DNA of 64,000 nt from Mucilaginibacter geliditolerans (GTDB lineage: Bacteria > Bacteroidota > Bacteroidia > Sphingobacteriales > Sphingobacteriaceae), in contig NZ_JACHBY010000007.1 of the NCBI RefSeq assembly GCF_014200495.1, positions 248,001 to 312,000 on the forward strand, written 5' to 3'. The notes beneath the pieces were generated by a model. That model ran no database searches. It was not told the origin of the DNA and worked only from the letters and a program-made list of their open reading frames with translations. This document shows, one piece after another, positions 56,623 to 64,000 of the stretch; the first letter of the stretch is position 1, and each line of letters begins with the position of its first letter. The position numbers and the translations under genes were made by a program.

Positions 56623-56634
56623 ATGTTTGTACAT
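56623..56634. promoter_or_regulatory. GntR-type operator upstream of manA
   Basis: ATGTTTGTACAT is identical to the site at 45490. It lies between gntR and manA, 94 bp before the manA ATG. A related palindrome, TATGTACATA, is at 56711-56720, 8 bp before that ATG. Confidence 0.65.
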
Positions 56635-56727
56635 AATTATAAAATCTAAAACAAACCACCTTATTGTGAATAATGTTCCTTCATATAAGGATTGTTTTTG
56701 TTTATTATAATATGTACATACATTACT

Positions 56728-58548
56728 ATGGATAAAATGAATTCAAATAACACTACTGATCAAGGCAATAATTACATGTCCAAAGGAGTGCCTCTTCGCA
56801 AATCGTCACAAACGCTGATGCCTGTCATTTTAAATCAAGATGATACGGAAAAGGCTTATAATATTTACCCGGTTTGTTCACTTGGCAGTAAAAAAAACTT
56901 TAATGGTTATAACTCATTAGTCCAATGGATTATTAAACAAAAAACGATTGTTATTGATGGTTATGGGGGAGTTTTTTGGGATGAGATTAAGTGGGCGATA
57001 GATCAGCAAATTACAAACGCTGGATTAACAATCAATTGGATTGAAACCGCAGCCTATTTAAAACCGGTAGCTGAAATTGATGCCATGGTAACCCCCTTTT
57101 TAGGTGAAAAGGAATCAGTTTGGGGGACAAAATGTTTACTGACGCTTAAAGATTTTTATCAGGATGAGTTTGGTGCCCAATCCCCTGATAAAGCGTTTGA
57201 TATTAATATAGTAGTGGGTACAGGTGCGGCATTGATAAACTGGAATGCCCCGGTAATCTATATCGATCTGCCAAAAAATGAATTACAATACCGGATGCGG
57301 GCTGGCTCCATCACCAATTTGGGTAGCAACCAGTTATCTGAACCTTTTTTGATGTATAAGAGGTTTTATTTTGTGGATTGGGTTTTATTAAACCAGCATA
57401 AAAAAGCAATCCTCGATAAAATTACTGTTATAGCTGATGGGCAATGGATTGATGATATAAACTGGATGTTTAGATCGGATTTTATTGAGGGTTTAAATAA
57501 GCTTAGTAGTTCTATTATCCGTGTAAGGCCATGGTTTGAACCTGGAGTATGGGGAGGGCAGTGGATAAAGCAACATATCCCTAAGGTAAATGAAGATGTT
57601 GAAAATTACGCATGGTCATTTGAACTAATAGTTCCTGAGAATGGGTTGGTATTTGAAAGCGATGGCTATTTGCTGGAAGTATCCTTCGACTTTTTGATGT
57701 TCCATAATAAGGATCAGGTGCTTGGTAAACATGCCGCGCAATTTGGCGACGAATTTCCGATAAGGTTTGATTTTCTGGATACTTATGATGGTGCTAATTT
57801 ATCTATACAGTGTCATCCTCGCCTGAAATATATTCAGGAAGTTTTTGGCGAAAATATTACACAAGACGAGACTTATTATATTCTTGATTGTAAGGATGAT
57901 GCCCAGGTATTTCTTGGCTTTCAGGAGGATATTGATGCAGCTTTATTTAAGAATGCCTTAATAGAAAGTCAGAATAAAAATGTCGAAATAAACATTACTG
58001 ACTTTGTGCAGTCGCTTCCGGCTAAAAAACACGACCTATTTTTAATCCCAAACGGAACTATTCATAGTGCGGGGGCAAATAATATGGTGCTTGAAATAAG
58101 CGCTACCCCATACATATTTACCTTTAAAATGTATGATTGGCTTAGACTCGATATGGACGGTAACCCGCGGCCAATCAACATCGACCACGCATTTAACAAC
58201 CTCAATTTTGAACGAAAAGGGGGCCATGTATCACGGGAGCTTATTTCAAAACCCCGTATTATTGAGGCCGGCGAAGATTGGCAGCTGGTTCACCTGCCAA
58301 CACATCAGGAACATTTTTATGATGTACATAGAATTGAGTTCGACAAAGAAATAAATATAGAGACCAATAATGACTGCCATGTGATGATGCTGGTTGAAGG
58401 GGAATCTGTTTTTGTGGAAACAGCTGATGGAGCAAAACAGGCTTTTGCCTATGCTGAAACCTTTGTTATTCCAGCTGCTGCAAAAAATTATAAGCTCACT
58501 AACCTGGGTAAGGGACGGGCAAAAGTTATCAAAGCATTTTTAAAGTAA
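56728..58548 (+). CDS. manA: Class I mannose-6-phosphate isomerase with N-terminal extension
   Basis: The 606-residue protein has a C-terminal phosphomannose isomerase domain from about residue 275: VRPWFEPGVWGGQWIKQHIP, WSFELIVPENGLVF, LSIQCHPRLKYIQEVFGE (zinc His), YYILDCKDDAQVFLGFQ and PNGTIHSAGANNMVLEISAT. The first 270 residues form another domain (TIVIDGYGGVFWDEIKWAIDQQ, INIVVGTGAALINWNAPVIYIDLP) that resembles nucleotide-handling kinases without a normal P-loop. It converts mannose 6-phosphate to fructose 6-phosphate. A TTG start at 56692 would place the palindrome at 56711 inside the gene, so the ATG at 56728 is preferred. Confidence 0.88.
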   Translation: MDKMNSNNTTDQGNNYMSKGVPLRKSSQTLMPVILNQDDTEKAYNIYPVCSLGSKKNFNGYNSLVQWIIKQKTIVIDGYGGVFWDEIKWAIDQQITNAGLTINWIETAAYLKPVAEIDAMVTPFLGEKESVWGTKCLLTLKDFYQDEFGAQSPDKAFDINIVVGTGAALINWNAPVIYIDLPKNELQYRMRAGSITNLGSNQLSEPFLMYKRFYFVDWVLLNQHKKAILDKITVIADGQWIDDINWMFRSDFIEGLNKLSSSIIRVRPWFEPGVWGGQWIKQHIPKVNEDVENYAWSFELIVPENGLVFESDGYLLEVSFDFLMFHNKDQVLGKHAAQFGDEFPIRFDFLDTYDGANLSIQCHPRLKYIQEVFGENITQDETYYILDCKDDAQVFLGFQEDIDAALFKNALIESQNKNVEINITDFVQSLPAKKHDLFLIPNGTIHSAGANNMVLEISATPYIFTFKMYDWLRLDMDGNPRPINIDHAFNNLNFERKGGHVSRELISKPRIIEAGEDWQLVHLPTHQEHFYDVHRIEFDKEINIETNNDCHVMMLVEGESVFVETADGAKQAFAYAETFVIPAAAKNYKLTNLGKGRAKVIKAFLK

Positions 58549-58582
58549 AATAACATGACTAGAACTTGATCATTGATGAGTA

Positions 58583-58608
58583 ATCCCGGTATTGCCGGGA
58601 TACTTTTT
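58583..58608 (+). terminator. Rho-independent terminator after manA
   Basis: ATCCCGG and CCGGGAT pair around TATTG and are followed by CTTTTTG. It separates manA from the downstream three-gene group. Confidence 0.75.
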
Positions 58609-58653
58609 GAAGCGGAAATTGGCTAATAGCAAACTAATGGTTAAACATAAACG

Positions 58654-60822
58654 ATGAAAAGACAAATTTATACGGCTTATTTTATTTTTGCATTTTCTGT
58701 TCTTAGCTCACTTTCGGGCTTCGCTTTCCAAAATCTGCCTAATAAAATAATTGCAGATTCTGCCTCAAGGCGTGCACGGGTATTAGGTATTCCAACCCTT
58801 GATGATCTGGCGGGCGACTGGATTCCGATGGATCAGGTTGAAAATATGCCTGCTGTTCATAACTTCCATCATATGCTCGTGGTTAACCGTGATTTGACCT
58901 CCTACTTTTATTATCCCGGAGGTCTGTATCCCTGGAAAAAAGGGCACCCGATGACAACGCTGACTGTAGATGGGCAGGAATATCCAGCAACGGAAACACG
59001 CTGTTTCCCTTATAAAGCTCTCCGTCGTAATCGGTATTGCAATGGCACATCGGTAGAAACTGATACACGAATGATTAATGAGGCAAGAAATGTAATGTGC
59101 CGTATTACAGCAACAAATACAACTATATTACCACGTCGCATTACCCTTGCTCTCCGTGTTCCGGGCAAACTCATGGCTGATGGCATTGGTGTTTCTAATG
59201 ACACCCAACGTCCCGGTGTAATTTCTATTGTACGCCCGGCACGCAAACCAGATGCTGTATCAGTAGAAAAGGATACTGTTGTTTGGCGTTGGATAGTGGA
59301 GCTCCCTACGCGGGGTTCAGTGAATATTGAATTTGCTGTAGGGGATGAAGCTTCAGCAAAAAGTGCCCAAACCGATGCCAACGTCACCAAATGGGCATCG
59401 AAGTTCAATACCTATTTTGATGGTTGTAAAACGAACTGGGAGAATCGCTGGGCTGATGCATTCACACCGGGGAATAAGCATTTTTCCGGGCATTTACCCA
59501 CTTTAAAGAGTAATGACACCGCATTGATGCGCAACTATTATGTAGGCGTATGGACAATGTTAGCTTTAGAACGTACACAGTTCCCGGTCCATAAACGTTC
59601 GTTCATTACCAGCGGTGAGCGCGAAGATGGGACACAATTTTACTGGGATGCATCTATGCAGGCAACTGCATGGGCGCTCCTTGAACCTGCAGGTATGAAG
59701 GCAACTTTGCGCCGCTGGTTGGTGCAAAACCCGCGGAGTGGGCAGGCCAGCGGATATGCGCTTGATTTAAGGACCGTCAAAGGATTTGATACAACCCATT
59801 ACAATCATATCAATGGCTATGCCTTCAACGCGTGCACTATTTTTAAGACCACAGACGAATACCTGCGCGTGACAAATGATCGCGCTTTCCTCGATGAAAA
59901 ACTGGAAAATGGGAAGACTGTTTTAGAAACTTTGGATGCGCTTGCTGCCGACTGGGAAACCCTTCCCAAGGGGCATGATGGATTGACTGACTATGGAGAG
60001 AATAACAATCTGCTTGAATGTGCGCCGGCTTATATCAATTGTGTAGCTTCTTGCAATGCGCAGGATATTTGGATGATGAGACAGACCGCGAAGTGGTATA
60101 CCCTGCATGGGAATGGTGTACGTGCGAAGGGGTTAGATGCAAAAGCTGCTGCCTTGCTTCCGAAGGTGATGTCACTTTACAAATCAGGTGATGGCGTATG
60201 GAATGCCTGGCAGTTAAATGGTAAGCGTGTTGAACTGCGTCACTGTGTAGACTTTATTTATGCTGGCAACGCTTTAAAAAGAGATCTCTCTGCAACGCAA
60301 AAGTCAGAGATGGTCTCCTTTGTTAAAAAAGAACTACTTACCCGTGATTGGATGCGCGCCATGAGCCTAAAGGATTCCGCAGCAAGGAATTCAGACCGGC
60401 CGGATCATGGCCCAATGGGTGCCTATGATGGCTGGATTCCACTCACAGTGAATACCATGTGGAACCTGGGTGATCCGGTAGATGCCTATGAGTTTTATTG
60501 CCGTACCGCAGTGGTTACACGTGAAGGCCCTTTTGCCCAGGCGCGCGAGTTTTATGGCGCTAACCGCACCGGATATGATGCGTCCGTGCGTATTGCAGCA
60601 AGGCAGGGTTGTATGAAAGAATGTATCAGTGGTGTGGCCTTTAGCGATATTGTGATAACTACTTTCTTCGGTTTTGCTCCCGAAGCTGGTGATGCTCGTA
60701 TGCTTACCGATCCATCTACGCCACGCCCATTTTCAGGAAAGTTACTTAATATTCATTATGCAGGCAAGGAACTCATGCTTCAAGCAGGGCCTAATGGTGT
60801 TAAGGTGACCTCAAAATATTGA
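58654..60822 (+). CDS. Six-hairpin glycosidase-like protein, family not recognised
   Basis: The 722-residue protein has a signal peptide (ends SGFAFQ) and an N-terminal beta-rich domain (residues 35-240). An alpha/alpha toroid follows (REDGTQFYWDASMQATAWALLEPAG, GFDTTHYNHINGYAFNACTIFK, GLTDYGENNNLLECAPAYIN, MGAYDGWIPLTVNTMWNLGD). The toroid resembles clans with GH63/GH65/GH78-type enzymes, but I cannot assign a family. The Asp of FYWDAS and the Glu of DYGENNNLLE are candidate catalytic acids by position only. It lies 27 bp before the DUF5054 gene in one operon. Confidence 0.55.
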   Translation: MKRQIYTAYFIFAFSVLSSLSGFAFQNLPNKIIADSASRRARVLGIPTLDDLAGDWIPMDQVENMPAVHNFHHMLVVNRDLTSYFYYPGGLYPWKKGHPMTTLTVDGQEYPATETRCFPYKALRRNRYCNGTSVETDTRMINEARNVMCRITATNTTILPRRITLALRVPGKLMADGIGVSNDTQRPGVISIVRPARKPDAVSVEKDTVVWRWIVELPTRGSVNIEFAVGDEASAKSAQTDANVTKWASKFNTYFDGCKTNWENRWADAFTPGNKHFSGHLPTLKSNDTALMRNYYVGVWTMLALERTQFPVHKRSFITSGEREDGTQFYWDASMQATAWALLEPAGMKATLRRWLVQNPRSGQASGYALDLRTVKGFDTTHYNHINGYAFNACTIFKTTDEYLRVTNDRAFLDEKLENGKTVLETLDALAADWETLPKGHDGLTDYGENNNLLECAPAYINCVASCNAQDIWMMRQTAKWYTLHGNGVRAKGLDAKAAALLPKVMSLYKSGDGVWNAWQLNGKRVELRHCVDFIYAGNALKRDLSATQKSEMVSFVKKELLTRDWMRAMSLKDSAARNSDRPDHGPMGAYDGWIPLTVNTMWNLGDPVDAYEFYCRTAVVTREGPFAQAREFYGANRTGYDASVRIAARQGCMKECISGVAFSDIVITTFFGFAPEAGDARMLTDPSTPRPFSGKLLNIHYAGKELMLQAGPNGVKVTSKY

Positions 60823-60849
60823 ATTTATATTATAGAAATAATAAACTCT

Positions 60850-63537
60850 ATGCAAAAAAGAATCAGGATTTTGTTTTTTGTTATGTTGATATTACCAACA
60901 GGAACATATGCACAGCAACAGAAAGCAAATAGCGCCGGTGTTTCAAAAGTAACGGATATATGGGTGGTATTTAAAACGCACTTTGACCTGGGTTTTACCG
61001 ACTTACCAGAGAATGTATTTGCGCGCTACCGGGGCGAGATGATGGATAATGCATTAAGTGTCATCAATGAAAACTCCACATTACCCAAGGACGAACATTT
61101 TGTATGGACAGTGCCGGGATGGCCGCTTTATGCCCAAATATTAGGGCCGTTGCAAACCCCCGAACGTAAAGCAAGGATAGAGAAAGCGATAAGAGATGGC
61201 TCAATAGTGGCCCATGGGTTGCCGTTTACGATGCATACAGAGTCGCTGGATTATGAAGATCTGGTTCGCGGACTGGATTATTCATCAAATATTTCACGCA
61301 AGTATGGGCTGCCTTTGACGATAAGCGCAAAGATGACCGATGTGCCAAGTCATTCCTGGGTTCTGCCGACTTTATTGAATAATGCAGGGATAAAGTTTCT
61401 GCAATTGGGTTGTAATCCGGCAAGCCAGTATCCTCGCGTTCCTCCGATTTTTTGGTGGGAAGGTGCCGATGGTTCGAAAATCTTGTGCCAATATACGCCA
61501 CTTTACGGTTCAGATATAAAACCCCCATCAAACTGGCCATGCAAAAACTACTTGGCCATGATTATGACTGGCGACAACCATGGGCCGCCGAATAAAAAAG
61601 AAATTGAAGCCTTACTGGCAACAATCGCGAAAGATTTGCCCGGTGTAAAGGTGCATTTTGGGATCCTTGATGATTTTGCAAAAGCAATATTCGCGGAAAA
61701 GCCTGCTTTGTCAACTATTAAAGGCGATATGCCAGATACCTGGATTCACGGCCTACTTTCAAACCCCCAGGAAACAAAGCTTGCGCGGAATATCCGTCCA
61801 TTAGAATCAGCGCTTGATGGATTAAATACGCAGATGAGAATTTGGGGCATACCTGTCGGATCTGTTTCGGCACAACTGGCCAAAGCTTATGAGCAAAGCC
61901 TTTTATATGCAGAACATACCTGGGGCATGAATGCAGAATATGGCCCGCGTTTCAGCTATGGCGATGACTGGAAGAAATGGATGGCAGAAGCTGAAGCTGA
62001 GCTTGTTCCTGAAAATGGCGATTATTCAAAACTTAAAAATAGCGACGCTATCAACACCAACGAAGGAAGCAAAAGAAAATGGCTGCATTCCTATGATGTA
62101 AAACGCCAATACATCCGCAATACAAATGACATTGTAAGTACAGCATTAAAAACTCATTTGGATCTACTTGCAAAGTCAGTAAATGTAGCTGGGAAGCGTT
62201 TGGTAGTTTATAATCCGCTGCCATGGAAAAGATCCGGAATAGTAGAAAATCCATGGGAAAAAGGTAAGTCGATTTATGTTAAAGAAATTGAGCCATCAGG
62301 TTACGTTACCTATTCTCAAAATGATATCAAAGAATCAACCATTAGCAATGATGAGCAATCTGTATTCAGCACTCCTTATTTTAAAGTGGTTTTTGATTTA
62401 AAGCGAGGCGGAATAGCTTCATTAACAGAAAAAACAACAGGTCGGGAGTTAGTTGATAAATCCTCCAAATATGTTATCGGCCAGTTTCTGCATGAGCGGT
62501 TCAGCACTAATGAAGTTGACAAATGGTGGAATGCCTATAGCCGGATAAAAGAGGGCTGGGGGCTGAATGATTTGGGGAAACCCGGAATGATGAATGCAGA
62601 AAAGGCACCATATCTGGCATTTACCCCTAAAGAATGGACAATCTCGGTTTCACATTCACCGATAGCTGATGTCGCTACCCTGACCTCACTTGCAACAGAG
62701 GGTTTTGCAAAGAAATATAAGTTAACATTTACCTTCCCGCGAAACGCTGCTTACGTTGATGTTGAATGGTTTGTAGATACTAAAACCGCCGACAAACAGC
62801 CGGAAGGAGGGTGGCTTTGTTTCCCTTTTGCAGTTAAGGATCCTCATTTTACAGTTGGCCGTTTGGGTGGTCCGATAAATCCTGTAACAGATATCATTTC
62901 GGGTACTAACAGGTATCTAATGGCTGTAAATTCTGGTGTTTCCATAACGCAGGCAGATCAATCCGGAATGGGGCTATCGCCAATGGATTCTCCTTTGATC
63001 GGCTTGGGTGAACCGGGGTTATGGAAGTTTGCATTGGAGCATACCCCTACAATACCTTCGGTATTTGTAAATATCTATAACAATATGTGGAATACGAATT
63101 TCCCATTATGGCAGGACGGATCATGGAGCGAAAGAGTTAGGATATGGCCTATCGATAAAAATACGCCAACAGCCCCCAACCTGATTGAAAAATCATGGGA
63201 GGCGCGTGTGCCTTTATTAACCGGGACAGCGGAAGGTGCTGCCGGGGAATTGCCGACAACAAATAAGGGCTTATCTCTATCGGAAACCGGGGTATTGGTG
63301 ACCGCTTTTGGTGAAAATCCTGATGGTAAAGGAACGATTTTACGTTTATGGGAACAGGGTGGTATTTCGGGTAATGTTACGGTTACATTATCCAAGGGTG
63401 CAAATTATGTTGAAGCAACTCCTGTAAACCTACGAGGCGAAGTAATGGGAAAGCCAATTAAAATCATTTCAGGAAAATTGATTTTCCCGCTTAAAGCGTA
63501 TGCTCCGGCAAGCTTTGTATTGGATACCGGTAAGTAG
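60850..63537 (+). CDS. DUF5054 protein, GH38-like, exported
   Basis: The 895-residue protein has a signal peptide (ends GTYAQQ) and a GH38-like N-terminus: KTHFDLGFTDLPENV near residue 40 takes the place of HxDxGW, and HSWVLPTLLNNAGIKFLQLGCNP plus WWEGADGSKILCQY follow the same fold. An EHTWGMNAEYGP segment near 357 corresponds to the EHTWG of the other two GH38 genes. C-terminal beta domains (GGIASLTEKTTGRELVDKSS) complete it. DUF5054 enzymes have no agreed activity; alpha-mannosidase is likely but unproven. It precedes a sugar symporter. Confidence 0.75.
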   Translation: MQKRIRILFFVMLILPTGTYAQQQKANSAGVSKVTDIWVVFKTHFDLGFTDLPENVFARYRGEMMDNALSVINENSTLPKDEHFVWTVPGWPLYAQILGPLQTPERKARIEKAIRDGSIVAHGLPFTMHTESLDYEDLVRGLDYSSNISRKYGLPLTISAKMTDVPSHSWVLPTLLNNAGIKFLQLGCNPASQYPRVPPIFWWEGADGSKILCQYTPLYGSDIKPPSNWPCKNYLAMIMTGDNHGPPNKKEIEALLATIAKDLPGVKVHFGILDDFAKAIFAEKPALSTIKGDMPDTWIHGLLSNPQETKLARNIRPLESALDGLNTQMRIWGIPVGSVSAQLAKAYEQSLLYAEHTWGMNAEYGPRFSYGDDWKKWMAEAEAELVPENGDYSKLKNSDAINTNEGSKRKWLHSYDVKRQYIRNTNDIVSTALKTHLDLLAKSVNVAGKRLVVYNPLPWKRSGIVENPWEKGKSIYVKEIEPSGYVTYSQNDIKESTISNDEQSVFSTPYFKVVFDLKRGGIASLTEKTTGRELVDKSSKYVIGQFLHERFSTNEVDKWWNAYSRIKEGWGLNDLGKPGMMNAEKAPYLAFTPKEWTISVSHSPIADVATLTSLATEGFAKKYKLTFTFPRNAAYVDVEWFVDTKTADKQPEGGWLCFPFAVKDPHFTVGRLGGPINPVTDIISGTNRYLMAVNSGVSITQADQSGMGLSPMDSPLIGLGEPGLWKFALEHTPTIPSVFVNIYNNMWNTNFPLWQDGSWSERVRIWPIDKNTPTAPNLIEKSWEARVPLLTGTAEGAAGELPTTNKGLSLSETGVLVTAFGENPDGKGTILRLWEQGGISGNVTVTLSKGANYVEATPVNLRGEVMGKPIKIISGKLIFPLKAYAPASFVLDTGK

Positions 63538-63791
63538 CCGAAAATAGAACTTGAAAAATAAATTTTTGAAATATGAATTTCAACATATAAATATGTATCA
63601 ACAATTATAAACAATGTGACGATGTTACCAGGGAGATGCCATCTTTTGATGCCCTGTAGTTGCTGCATTTTGTAAATAACAAACCTTTATATTTTTTAAT
63701 GCGACCGGTAGATCTTTAAGTAATAAGGGCAATTCCTATGATTTCGGAAAAGGGAAAATTGCTTGTTCGCACATATAAAACTTATGTAAAT

Positions 63792-64000
63792 ATGAAACAC
63801 TCAAATTATGTATACCGGTGTACTTTTGTGGCAGCTATAGGCGGCTTGCTGTTTGGTTATGATACAGCTGTTATTGCCGGGGCAATAGGATTTATCCAGC
63901 AAAAATATCAATTATCGCCGGGCATGATGGGCTGGATCGCTTCCTGCGCACTGATCGGCTGCGTTATAGGGGCTGCGGCTGGTGGGGTCATGTCTGATTG
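63792..64000 (+). CDS. MFS sugar porter (5' part only)
   Basis: The first 69 residues are visible: CTFVAAIGGLLFGYDTAVIAG and the start of helix 2 (GWIASCALIGCVIGAAAGG, ending in VMSD) are the sugar-porter signature. It would import the sugar released by the right-hand locus, probably mannose or a galactose/fucose-type sugar. It is preceded by 254 bp without a gene. The frame runs off the right edge. Confidence 0.88.
   Translation, partial: MKHSNYVYRCTFVAAIGGLLFGYDTAVIAGAIGFIQQKYQLSPGMMGWIASCALIGCVIGAAAGGVMSD

Noticed and set aside
56692..56727. Upstream TTG start for manA with a hydrophobic leader
   Set aside because: The added residues cover a palindromic operator-like site, and a cytoplasmic isomerase needs no signal peptide.
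1..64000. CRISPR arrays, rRNA genes or a phage module
   Set aside because: No regularly spaced repeats, rRNA sequence or phage structural genes were seen anywhere in the window.

Overview
The window looks like a chromosomal piece of a Bacteroidota bacterium, most likely Sphingobacteriaceae (Mucilaginibacter/Pedobacter-like). The reasons are a SusC/SusD pair, many exported glycoside hydrolases, Bacteroidota-type promoters (TTTG, 19-20 nt spacer, TAnnTTTG), a three-gene sdhCAB with a single five-helix SdhC, and moderate-to-low GC. This placement is inference from gene content; no rRNA marker is present.

Layout. (1) 1-1840: the tail of one gene, a YihX-like HAD phosphatase and a SAM methyltransferase. 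(2) 1977-22780: tRNA-Met(CAU), then a putative 20.7-kb integrative island bounded by an 18-bp direct repeat of the tRNA 3' end (2035-2052 and 22763-22780). Its integrase is cut off after 276 residues and abuts an AraC gene cut off in the opposite direction, so the island looks deletion-scarred and immobile. The cargo is a fructan-type utilisation locus: LacI regulator, sugar/H+ symporter, two tandem zinc dehydrogenases, a UxaB-like reductase, SusC, SusD, GH32, ROK kinase, a GtaA-like DUF4964/DUF4965 protein and a second GH32 with a LamG-like domain. Matching near-palindromic operators (TTTAAMCGWTTAAA) lie before lacI, the transporter and susC; two of them exactly fill the spacer of the promoter. 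(3) 22824-29025: a tautomerase remnant, sdhCAB, a DASS dicarboxylate transporter and a porin broken at a run of nine G. (4) 29201-39101: oleate hydratase, a Crp/Fnr regulator, a tRNA-3'-end-like remnant with its terminator at 32310, and several AraC regulators with small oxidoreductases, an NTF2-like protein and a methyltransferase. (5) 39331-64000 (runs off the edge): a second glycan locus without SusC/SusD in view, holding GH110, GH95, GH43 with F5/8C and FN3 domains, GH38, GH92, a frameshifted GH38, two six-hairpin glycosidase-like proteins of unrecognised family, a GntR/UTRA regulator, mannose-6-phosphate isomerase, a DUF5054 protein and a sugar symporter.

How it works together. In the island, exported GH32 enzymes with SusCD would release fructose, the symporter would import it and the ROK kinase would phosphorylate it; LacI would sense a sugar signal. 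The three oxidoreductases in the same operon suggest an added ketose/polyol redox branch. In the right-hand locus, debranching enzymes (alpha-galactosidase, alpha-fucosidase/galactosidase, GH43) plus GH38/GH92 alpha-mannosidases feed mannose to ManA, and ATGTTnnTACAT-type sites at four promoters point to the GntR protein as the shared regulator. The porin-DASS-sdhCAB block forms a dicarboxylate uptake and oxidation unit.

Three interrupted reading frames (3180, 28281-28289, 52941-52943) deserve attention, since the last two are each consistent with one missing base and may be real or assembly errors.
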